DNA from: Bradyrhizobium erythrophlei
GTDB taxonomy: Bacteria > Pseudomonadota > Alphaproteobacteria > Rhizobiales > Xanthobacteraceae
Direction of reading: 5' to 3'
Length of the DNA stretch: 64,000 bases
Assembly (NCBI RefSeq): GCF_900142985.1
Contig: NZ_LT670849.1
Coordinates: 248,001-312,000 of the forward strand
Position 1 is the stretch's first letter. Each line of letters begins with the position of its first letter. A program made the translations under genes and the position numbers. Positions 1 to 7,591 of the stretch are shown here, piece by piece. Below the pieces are notes generated by a model that was not told the origin of the DNA, searched no databases, and saw nothing but the letters and a program-made list of their open reading frames with translations.

Positions 1-969
1 GTCATTACCCGCGACACCCAGGGCGATCCGACCAAGGCCGTCAACGCAACCCAGGAATTGATCAGCCAGGCCAAGGTCCATGCGATCTGGGGACCGTTCA
101 ATTCCGGCGAGGCGCTCGCGACCACGCCGATCATGGCACGCGCGAAGATGCCGAACATCCACCCTTGCGTGGTGGAAACGTTGATCGACCCCACCAAATT
201 CCCGAACGCGTTCCGCCTCGCGCCCTCCAACAGCCAGTGGGACGATGCGGTCCGCAACTACTGCCTCAATATCCTTAAAGTCAAAAAGATCGCGGTGATC
301 GGCGACACCACCGGCTATGGCGTGACCGCGGTCGGCGCATCGGTCGCAGCATTCAAGAAGGACGGCGCGGAAGTCGTCTATCAGGCCAACATCGACTCGA
401 CCCAGCCCGACATGACGCCAGATATCCTCCGCGCCAGAAACGCCGGCACCGAGGTCATCGTGGTCTGGAGCGTCTCGACCGGCATGGAAGCGCGGATGTT
501 CAACACCCGCGCCGTGATGGGCTGGGACGTCCCCTTTGTCGGCCACCCTTCTATGTCGTCGGGCGAACTCGCGGGCCTCGTCGAAAAACCGGAGAACTGG
601 AAGAAGGTCTACGCGATCGGCTACAAGAGCTGCAGCTACGACGCCTCCGGCAAACTGCCCGCCAAGAGTCAGGATCTGGTCGACCGGCTGCTCAAGGCCA
701 ATGTCTCGGTCAAGGACACGCTGTTGTGGTGGATCGCCGGCGGCGTCGATGCGATCGAGCTGATCGCCAAGGCCGTCGAACAGAGCGGCTCGACCGAGGG
801 CGAAGGCATCATCAAATACTGGAATTCGCTGTCGAAATATCCGGGTTATTTCGGCAACTATACATTCACGCCGACCCAGCATAACGGCTATCTGACCGAA
901 GAGGTCGTGATGTCCGAGGCTTCCACGGCCAGGAACGGCACCTTTGCGCTAGCGCCCGGATACACATAA
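1..969 (+). CDS. ABC transporter substrate-binding protein, branched-chain amino acid (HAAT) type, 5' partial
   Basis: The frame is already open at base 1 and runs 322 residues to a TAA stop, so the N-terminus and signal peptide lie outside the window. The visible part is a type I periplasmic-binding fold: an early GPFNSGEA loop, a central KKIAVIGDTTGYG segment and a C-terminal FTPTQHNGY segment, as in Leu/Ile/Val-type binding proteins. It should capture a small amino acid, amide or aromatic acid in the periplasm and deliver it to the permease encoded next. The gene is 23 nt upstream of livH and in the same direction, so it is the first visible gene of a four-cistron transporter operon. The true substrate cannot be read from the sequence; HAAT binding proteins of rhizobia are very diverse. 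Confidence 0.85.
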   Translation, partial: VITRDTQGDPTKAVNATQELISQAKVHAIWGPFNSGEALATTPIMARAKMPNIHPCVVETLIDPTKFPNAFRLAPSNSQWDDAVRNYCLNILKVKKIAVIGDTTGYGVTAVGASVAAFKKDGAEVVYQANIDSTQPDMTPDILRARNAGTEVIVVWSVSTGMEARMFNTRAVMGWDVPFVGHPSMSSGELAGLVEKPENWKKVYAIGYKSCSYDASGKLPAKSQDLVDRLLKANVSVKDTLLWWIAGGVDAIELIAKAVEQSGSTEGEGIIKYWNSLSKYPGYFGNYTFTPTQHNGYLTEEVVMSEASTARNGTFALAPGYT

Positions 970-992
970 AGGCGGCGGGGAGCAGAGCCACG

Positions 993-1850
993 ATGCTCGC
1001 CTCGATCATCGCATCCGGTCTGGCGGCAGGCGCGATCTACGCGCTGGTCGGCGTTACCTACAACACGATGTTCTCGACCTCGCGCGTGATGAGCTTCACC
1101 GCCGGACAGCTCGCCATGCTCGGCGGGGTGTTCGGCTCGATGTTCACGCTGAAAATGGGAATGCCGCTGCTCATAGGCTTTATCCTGACGCTGGTCGCCT
1201 GCGCGATCATCGGCGTCATCACCGAATTCGTCGCCGTGCGGCCGGTGCTCAAGAGCCTCGATCAGCATCTTTACGTTCTTTCGACGCTGGCGCTTGCGTT
1301 GATGATCCAGCAGGTCGCGGCCATCAAATGGGGCACCGAGCCGCAGCCGTTTCCGCGGCTGATCGGCTGGGGCAGCGGCGTATGGGACGAAAAATTCTGG
1401 CTGCCGGTTGCGGCCTGCGCGATCACGATTGCCGGCCTCGAATATCTCTATCGCCGCACGCTGGTCGGCCGCGCTTTTCTTGCGATCGCGGAGGACAATT
1501 TTGCGGCGCGCGCGCTTGGGCTGCCCGAACGCAATCTGCGCGTCGCAAGCTATGCGCTGGCGGGCATCATCGGCGGCGTCGCCGGCTTTTCCGGCGGCGA
1601 GTTACTGCTGGCGTTCTTCGCCAACGGCGCGCTGTTGAATTTCTACGGCTTCGTCCCGGTTGCGCTCGGCGGCCTCGGCAACAACCGTGGCGCCGTCATC
1701 GGCGGGCTCGTGCTCGGCCTGTTTCAGCAGGCGGCGAATTTCCTGGTCGGCGGCATCTTCTCTTCCGTGGCGGTGTTTGCGCTGTTCATCGTGGTTCTGC
1801 TGGCGAGGCCGCAAGGTCTGTTCGGCTTCTCGACGGCGCGGAGGGTGTGA
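993..1850 (+). CDS. livH: Branched-chain amino acid-type ABC transporter permease LivH
   Basis: This 285-residue inner-membrane protein has about eight hydrophobic spans. It begins with GLAAGAIYALVGVTYN, the usual LivH opening, and a cytoplasmic coupling loop (IAEDNFAARALGLPE, about residues 165-180) that contacts the ATPase. It should form one half of the membrane channel with the LivM domain of the next gene. The ATG at 993 follows a GGGGAG ribosome-binding site. Its TGA stop overlaps the ATG of the next gene (ATGA at 1847-1850 region), so translation is probably coupled. Length is normal for the family. Confidence 0.88.
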   Translation: MLASIIASGLAAGAIYALVGVTYNTMFSTSRVMSFTAGQLAMLGGVFGSMFTLKMGMPLLIGFILTLVACAIIGVITEFVAVRPVLKSLDQHLYVLSTLALALMIQQVAAIKWGTEPQPFPRLIGWGSGVWDEKFWLPVAACAITIAGLEYLYRRTLVGRAFLAIAEDNFAARALGLPERNLRVASYALAGIIGGVAGFSGGELLLAFFANGALLNFYGFVPVALGGLGNNRGAVIGGLVLGLFQQAANFLVGGIFSSVAVFALFIVVLLARPQGLFGFSTARRV

Positions 1851-3629
1851 TGACCGCCGTCACCGCAACGCCCGCCCGCAGCGAGAACCGCGCCTGGCGC
1901 GGAATTGGCGTACAGATCGCCCCGTTCCTCGCGATTCTCGCGGCCGCCATGATCCTGCCCTTTGTCAGCAACGACTATTGGGCGCTGATCGGCACCCGCG
2001 CCGCGATCTACTGGGTGCTGGTCTCCGGCCTCAACCTGATCGTCGGTTTCGCCGGCCACCTCGCCATTGGCTATGTCGCTTTGCTGACGCTCGGCGCCTA
2101 CACGACGAGTGTGCTGGTGGCCGGCAATGTGATGCCACCGCTCGACGTGTTCGCGGCACTCGCGATCGCCGGCGTTGTCGGCGCCGTGTTCGGCGTCGTC
2201 GTCGGCCTGCCGGCGCTGCGGCTGCGCACCTTCTATTTCGCGATGTCGACGCTCGGTTTCGCCACCATCGTCGCCCAGATCGCGCTCGCCTGGCAGAGCG
2301 TGACCGGCGGCGGCATCGGCATCGTGGGACCGGAATTCCCCGCGCCGTTCAACACGGCCTGGGGCTACTATTATCTCTGCATCACTTTTGCCGCCGTATG
2401 CACCTGGCTCACCGCGAACGTCGCCCACAGCCGGTTTGGCCGCGCGTTGATCGCCATTCGCGATGCCGAGGTCGCGGCCGAAGCCACCGGCATTTCCAAA
2501 CCGCGCATGCTGATCGCGATCTTCCTGTTTGCCGGCGCACTCGCCGCCATCGCCGGCGGCCTGTTCGCGAGCCTGCAGACCTACATCACGCCGGATGCGT
2601 TCACCTTCGACCTCTCGGTGCTGTTCTTCATCGCGATCCTGATTGGCGGGCGCGGGTCGATCCTGGGTCCGATGCTCGGCACCATCATCCTGACCATCCT
2701 GCCCGAGGTCGCGGCTCCGCTGGCGGCATGGTCGACCTTCTTTTACGCGGTCTTGCTGCTGGTGATCGTGCTGGTGATGCCGGGCGGCATCGCCGCCCTT
2801 CTCGACCTGCGCAACCGCCGTCCGCTCGCCTCCAACCGCGCGATCGTGCCGCGTCCCGCAGCACTTGCGGAATGTTTCCGCAAGACCGCCGGCGACAAGA
2901 CCCTGAAACTGCGCGGCGTCACCTTGAGCTTCGGCAATGTCCGCGCGATCGACAACCTCGATCTCGATGTGAAGCCGGGCGAGATCCACGGCCTGATCGG
3001 TCCCAATGGCAGCGGCAAGACCACGACGTTGAACGTGATCTCCGGCTATTATGTCGCCAAGGGCGGGACGATCGGCCTCGGGGACCGCATGCTGCAACCC
3101 GGCGTGCCGACGCTGCGTGCCCATCACGGCATCGCCCGCACCTTCCAGACGCCGCGGGTCATCGGCGAAGCCTCGGTGCTGCAAAACGTCATGATCGGCG
3201 GCAACATCGACGGACGGGCCTCTTTTGTTGAAGCGCTGTTCGCGCTTCCGCGCAACCGGCGCGACGAGCAGATGCTGACCGAAAAAGCGCGCGCGCTGCT
3301 CGGCGTCGTTGGCCTCGAAGCGCTTGCCGATGTCCGCGCCGACCGCCTGCAGCACAGCGAATTGCGCTTCATCGAGATCGCGCGTGCACTGATGCTGGAG
3401 CCGGATTTCCTGCTGCTCGATGAGCCCGCCGCCGGCCTCTCCGGCGACGAGATCGAGCGCCTGGCTGCCCTGATCAGGGCGATCAGCCGCCGCGGCACGG
3501 GCCTGTTGCTGGTCGAACACCATGCCGACCTCATTTTCGATATCTGCGATCAGGTCACGGTGCTCAACCTCGGCCGCATTCTGGCCGCCGGGACGCCCGC
3601 GGAGATCCGCGTGCACAAGGAGGTGGTCA

Positions 3630-3649
<20 letters not shown>
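1850..3649 (+). CDS. Fused LivM permease - LivG ATP-binding protein
   Basis: One 599-residue chain carries an N-terminal LivM permease domain (about residues 1-330, several membrane spans) and a C-terminal LivG ATPase (about 345-599). In the ATPase I see a Walker A motif (GPNGSGKTT, about residue 382), Walker B (FLLLDEPAAGLS) and an H-loop histidine (LLLVEHHAD). The ABC signature, normally LSxGQ, reads LQHSELRF (about residue 499), which is unusual. The start is the ATG at 1850 overlapping the livH stop; a longer frame upstream lies inside livH and is not real. Fusion of the two subunits fixes a 1:1 ratio and is known in this family among rhizobia. Energy for import would come from this domain together with LivF. 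Confidence 0.87.
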
Positions 3650-4367
<718 letters not shown>

Positions 4368-4449
4368 CCGTTCATGCCGATCTCGGAAACGACCTCGCGC
4401 CGCACCTGAACCAGGTCTGTTCATCCCTCGACAGGCAGTGACGGCTGTT

Positions 4450-5226
4450 TCAGTCGCGGGCGGCAAGTGGTACCCGGCGGGGAGCTGCGCCGGATTTGCT
4501 TGATGCGCAGGAACGGGTTCTGCGCTGGGAGGAAGATTCGACTTCCTCGCTGACCGCATCGAGCCCGGCCAGAAAATCAGCGCCGGCACGCATGACATGC
4601 TCGGCTGCCAGCGTCGCAGCCGCCCGTTCGTCGCCGTCAATGATAGCGCGCAGGATTTGCGCATGCTCGTTCCAGGACCGCGATTGCCGGGTCGGCGACA
4701 TCGGCGCAAACAGCATCGCGGTGCGATCGCGCAGCTTTTGCAGCAATTCACTGAGCACCCGGTTCTGACCGGCGGCAGCCAGCGCATCGTGGAATTGCTG
4801 GTTCAATTCGAACAGCTGATCGAAACGGCCGGCCTCGACCGCCGCCGTTCCCTTTTTCAGCACGCTATCGATACGCTTGATCAATTCCTTGTCGTGCCGC
4901 CGCGCCGCAAGCCGCGCGTTTTGTCCCTCCAGAAGCGCGCGCACCTCGATGGTCTCGCGCGCCTCCTGATCGGACATCACAGCAACCGAGGCGCCCCGGC
5001 GCGCGGCGACGTCGACCAGCCCCTCCGAAGCCAGCACGCGGATGGCTTCGCGCACAGGATTGCGTGAAACCCCGAGTTCGTCGGCGAGCCGTCCCTCCAC
5101 GAGCCGTTCGCCGGCCTTGAGCCGGCCGGTGAGGATCGCCTGACGCAACTCGGTGATCACCTGCCCATGCAGAGAGGCATGCTCCTCACCGACCCGACGC
5201 TTGAACGATCCAGAACCAACGGCCAT
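4450..5226 (-). CDS. GntR-family transcriptional regulator, FCD (FadR/VanR-like) subfamily
   Basis: The protein has an N-terminal winged helix (about residues 15-80, with RLADELGVSRNPVREAIR) and a C-terminal all-helical FCD effector domain (about 95-215). Histidines typical of the FCD metal/ligand pocket are visible (NQQFHDAL, NEHAQILRA, AAEHVMRA). The ATG at 5226 gives 258 residues; a start 27 nt further upstream is also possible. It lies downstream of the ferredoxin/oxidase genes on the same strand and converges on livF. FCD regulators usually bind short palindromes containing TnGTATACnA and are released by an acid metabolite. Palindromes of that kind occur at 7443-7465 and 7561-7574, so it is the natural candidate regulator of the divergent locus. 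That link is inference. Confidence 0.88.
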   Translation of the reverse strand: MAVGSGSFKRRVGEEHASLHGQVITELRQAILTGRLKAGERLVEGRLADELGVSRNPVREAIRVLASEGLVDVAARRGASVAVMSDQEARETIEVRALLEGQNARLAARRHDKELIKRIDSVLKKGTAAVEAGRFDQLFELNQQFHDALAAAGQNRVLSELLQKLRDRTAMLFAPMSPTRQSRSWNEHAQILRAIIDGDERAAATLAAEHVMRAGADFLAGLDAVSEEVESSSQRRTRSCASSKSGAAPRRVPLAARD

Positions 5227-5394
5227 GAGGTGTGCCCGCCTTGTAAAATGCACCGCGCAGACGTTTTCATCTGCGGTATAACGAATCGGAGATAACGACT
5301 ACCTCCCCCATATTACAAGCTTTTCGCAAGCCTTGCTGCGCCGAGGCGCATGTCCGTGAGCGGGCCAGCATGGTTCAAAAGGGACCACCGCAGC

Positions 5395-5766
5395 TCAAGG
5401 ATCGGCCCGGCCGTCGGCCGCCGAATCCGGCGCCGCGACCGCGGCTACCGTCGTGCGGGATGGATTTGGGCCGCGCTCCGACAGCGGCACCCAGGACACG
5501 CTGACATCACCATTCAAGAAGGTCTGGCACGCCATCCGGTAACCTTGTCGGAAATCCTCCTCGGTCAGGTGCTTGCGCTCCTTCGGCTTGATCGCGTCGG
5601 TGTTCTCGAGCCCGCTTTCGATTTTGCACCGACAGGTGCCACAGATGCCGCCGCCGCATTTGAAGGGAATCCCCCCCTGCTCGCGCAGCGAGACACGCAG
5701 CAGGTTGCTGTTCTCCGGCGCCTCGGCCGTCTTGCCGTTGTTGGTGATGAAAGTGACCTTGATCAT
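5395..5766 (-). CDS. [2Fe-2S] ferredoxin (second of the pair)
   Basis: A 123-residue plant-type ferredoxin. Cluster cysteines fit CX4CX2C...C: C37, C42, C45 and C80 (around KCGGGICGTC and RMACQTF), with one extra cysteine at C47. It should be a one-electron carrier in the cytoplasm. The tail after about residue 95 is Pro/Ala-rich and probably disordered. I start it at the ATG at 5766, where the fold begins (MIKVTFITNN); a longer frame adds an Arg-rich stretch with no ferredoxin similarity. The gene begins 4 nt after the 103-residue gene upstream and shares its operon with another ferredoxin and a diiron-oxidase homologue, so it probably feeds electrons to that oxidase. Confidence 0.85.
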   Translation of the reverse strand: MIKVTFITNNGKTAEAPENSNLLRVSLREQGGIPFKCGGGICGTCRCKIESGLENTDAIKPKERKHLTEEDFRQGYRMACQTFLNGDVSVSWVPLSERGPNPSRTTVAAVAAPDSAADGRADP

Positions 5767-5770
5767 CGCA

Positions 5771-6082
5771 TCAGGCAGCAGCCGCAGTCGCCGTCTTGCG
5801 CAGGCTCGTCTCCATGTGACCAAAGGTCGTCAGGTGCTCCAGCTCCGCGAAGGCACGCTCGCGCGAGTCGAACTTTTCCAGGAACTTGCACGGCACATTG
5901 TTGACGATCTCGCTGACCTCCTCGACCACGCGAATTCGGGCATCCTCCCTGACGAGTTCGGCAATGACAAAGTGCGCTTTCTTCTGGCCGTAGAAGAGGT
6001 AGTCGTAGGCATCGAGCGGCTTCAGGCCATCGGTGACCTCGGTTCTGAATTGACCGGGTTTGCTGGTCAGGATCACAAACAT
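5771..6082 (-). CDS. Unknown 103-residue protein between two ferredoxin genes
   Basis: I do not recognise this family. The protein is soluble and small, with an alternating beta/alpha look: it opens MFVILTSKPGQFRTEV, continues with DAYDYLFYGQKKAHFVI, then a charged segment with VVEEVSEIVNNVPCKF, and ends in an Ala-rich tail. There is one cysteine and no obvious cofactor motif. I chose the ATG at 6082, where a compact hydrophobic core begins; a longer frame to 6160 adds a basic stretch overlapping the upstream ferredoxin. Its position between two [2Fe-2S] ferredoxins and downstream of a diiron-oxidase homologue suggests an accessory or effector subunit of that redox system. This is a guess from position only. 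Confidence 0.6.
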   Translation of the reverse strand: MFVILTSKPGQFRTEVTDGLKPLDAYDYLFYGQKKAHFVIAELVREDARIRVVEEVSEIVNNVPCKFLEKFDSRERAFAELEHLTTFGHMETSLRKTATAAAA

Positions 6083-6116
6083 GGCGCCCTCGCTGGTGGA
6101 TTGAGTGACGTGGTCG

Positions 6117-6473
6117 TTACGGCTGCTGACTTGTCGACGCTTCGGTTTTCGGCGCTTCACCCTTTAGCGGCTGAAGCGGCTCCTTGTCCTGCTCGAGCTC
6201 GATGTCATGTTTGAGCCAGAGCTGGCAGAGCAAGCGATAGCCCTCTTCGAGATGCGGACCCAATCGCTGCTTTTCCTTCCAGTTCGGCTCGGGCAGATGC
6301 TCGGCGCCCTTCAGCACGCGACAGGCGCATTTGGCGCATTTGCCCATCCCGCAACCGTAGCGCAGGTGCGGATACGGAAATTGCCGGATGCCTGCCTTCA
6401 CGACGAGGTTGCTGTTCTCTGCAACCTCGCCCCGATAGGTCTGCCCCTCGCGATGCAGGACGATAAACGGCAC
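6117..6473 (-). CDS. [2Fe-2S] ferredoxin (first of the pair)
   Basis: A 118-residue plant-type ferredoxin with cluster cysteines C41, C46, C49 and C83 (RYGCGMGKCAKC and RLLCQLW). The C-terminal 25 residues are Pro/Gln/Thr-rich. The start is set by a repeat. The hairpin element 6473-6547 ends ...GGAGCTCTAG, and the last G of that repeat is the first base of the GTG start codon, with GGAG five bases upstream as ribosome-binding site. A longer frame (TTG at 6536) would translate the repeat and is unlikely. The gene follows the oxidase gene, separated only by the A-B repeat. It probably shares the transcript and supplies electrons to the oxidase. Confidence 0.84.
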   Translation of the reverse strand: MPFIVLHREGQTYRGEVAENSNLVVKAGIRQFPYPHLRYGCGMGKCAKCACRVLKGAEHLPEPNWKEKQRLGPHLEEGYRLLCQLWLKHDIELEQDKEPLQPLKGEAPKTEASTSQQP

Positions 6474-6547
6474 TAGAGCTCCGATTCCGAGTTCGCAAGC
6501 TATCCGCGGCACCTCTGATGCGAACTTCGGGATCAAAGGAGCTCTAG
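6473..6547 (-). repeat. Hairpin repeat element B, locus 1
   Basis: An imperfect 75-bp palindrome. The ends CTAGAGCTCC and GGAGCTCTAG are exact complements, followed inward by GATTCCGAGTTCGCA and the matching TGCGAACTTCGGGATC. It is the same element as 53445-53521 and related to 54761-54836. On the minus strand its right arm ends at the start codon of the ferredoxin gene and contains that gene's ribosome-binding site. Confidence 0.9.
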
Positions 6548-6560
6548 CAATTTATTGGTC

Positions 6561-6638
6561 CTAGTGCGGCTTTGAATTTGAAGTTCCAATAACGAATTTG
6601 CCGCAGAACTGATCGGAACTTCAAATTCGCCACACTAG
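6561..6638 (-). repeat. Hairpin repeat element A, locus 1
   Basis: An imperfect 78-bp palindrome. The left arm CTAGTGCGGC then AATTTGAAGTTCC pairs with GGAACTTCAAATTC then GCCACACTAG. It is 13 bp from element B, and the two together fill the space between the oxidase stop codon and the ferredoxin start. The same A-spacer-B arrangement recurs at 53352-53521. Transcribed, it would form a stable stem-loop just after the oxidase gene. Confidence 0.9.
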
Positions 6639-6640
6639 CT

Positions 6641-7384
6641 TTAAGCCACCTTGAGCTCGGACATTTCGAGCTGTTCGATCGGAAGGTCCTTGGCAACGTA
6701 ATCCCAATACAGCGCCGTGGTGTAGAGCAGCCGCATCTGCGCACCGACCTCGCAGATCTTCAGGCAACGCTGCTGCAATTCGCCCGTGTTGGCATGCTCC
6801 AGCACGATTTGATAGCCGCGCTCGCCGTGGATTTCGTCCGAGACGATGTGAAGGTCGAAGAACTCCACCTCCTCGTCGGAGAACTTGTATTTGTCGCGCA
6901 GCGTCGGGGTCTGCCGACGGTAAATCGAAGGCACCTGCGATTCCAGGCCGACGACGAGACCGGCCACGGCAACGATCGGGTCCTCGCGCATTGCCACCGC
7001 ATAGCACCAGCTCTGCAGGCCGCGGGTCGTCGCCGACATGTTGTCCGGATCGATCACGCGCTCGCGCGTAGTGCCACAGGCTTCCGCAAATCTGATCAAA
7101 AGGTCGGTGTGCCGATCGCCCCCGATCTCCTCCTCGTACATGTTGGCGAGCAGGAAATCCTTCGCTTCCGTATAGCCGTCGGGCATCCGCGCATAGACAT
7201 AGGCGAGATAGTCCGCGAACGGGCCGACATAGTGAAAGTGGTTCTCCGCCCAGCGCGCCAGATGCGCGCGGCTGAGCTTGCCGCTGGCCCAGGCGACGCT
7301 GAACGGCGCCTTGTTGGCGCTCTTGCCCTTGATGGCGTTCTCAAGCGCGGTGCGGAAGTCCACGTGGTTCATCAATTCAGGCAT
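6641..7384 (-). CDS. Heme-oxygenase-like diiron oxidase (PqqC/CADD/TenA-type fold)
   Basis: A 247-residue all-helical protein of the iron-containing redox enzyme family. The six ligands of heme-oxygenase-like diiron oxidases can be placed: E85 and H92 (EEEIGGDRH), E148 (GLESQVPS), H179, D183 and H186 (LHIVSDEIHGERG). Spacing nearly matches the chlamydial protein CADD (E81, H88, E142, H174, D178, H181). Family members use O2 to fragment, decarboxylate or N-oxygenate amino or fatty acids, or to make p-aminobenzoate. The ATG at 7384 has a GGGGAG site upstream. It is the first gene of a minus-strand operon with two ferredoxins, which would reduce the iron. The substrate is unknown. An aldehyde dehydrogenase in the divergent arm hints that it yields an aldehyde. 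Confidence 0.82.
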   Translation of the reverse strand: MPELMNHVDFRTALENAIKGKSANKAPFSVAWASGKLSRAHLARWAENHFHYVGPFADYLAYVYARMPDGYTEAKDFLLANMYEEEIGGDRHTDLLIRFAEACGTTRERVIDPDNMSATTRGLQSWCYAVAMREDPIVAVAGLVVGLESQVPSIYRRQTPTLRDKYKFSDEEVEFFDLHIVSDEIHGERGYQIVLEHANTGELQQRCLKICEVGAQMRLLYTTALYWDYVAKDLPIEQLEMSELKVA

Positions 7385-7442
7385 TGCAGGCACTCCCCTT
7401 AAGGCCAGGATTCGGGATCGCGAATGCGACCGGTTGCAATTT

Positions 7443-7465
7443 AAATTGTATATAGTATACAATTT
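7443..7465. promoter_or_regulatory. Palindromic operator candidate 1 in the divergent promoter
   Basis: Perfect inverted repeat: arms AAATTGTATA and TATACAATTT separated by TAG, 59 bp upstream of the oxidase start. It contains GTATAC and resembles the TTGTATACAA-type sites of GntR/FCD regulators such as MdcY. The GntR gene at 4450-5226 is the likely cognate protein (inference). Confidence 0.65.
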
Positions 7466-7560
7466 TGGTCTGTGTCAATGCGACCGCGAGATCTGGAAAC
7501 GAAGGATACGGCCTGAGACAGACGAACGAACCGGCCACCCAAGCCGGCCGTCAAACGGAA

Positions 7561-7574
7561 CTTTGTATACAAAG
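7561..7574. promoter_or_regulatory. Palindromic operator candidate 2 in the divergent promoter
   Basis: Perfect 14-bp palindrome CTTTGTATACAAAG ending 17 bp before the transporter start codon and just ahead of its ribosome-binding site. It shares the TTGTATA/TATACAA core with the site at 7443-7465, so one regulator could repress both arms. Confidence 0.65.
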
Positions 7575-7591
7575 AAGGCAAGGCGCGCCGA

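Noticed and set aside
6473..6536. Extended N-terminus of the first ferredoxin starting at TTG 6536
   Set aside because: It would translate the hairpin repeat; the GTG at 6473 has a proper GGAG and begins the ferredoxin fold.
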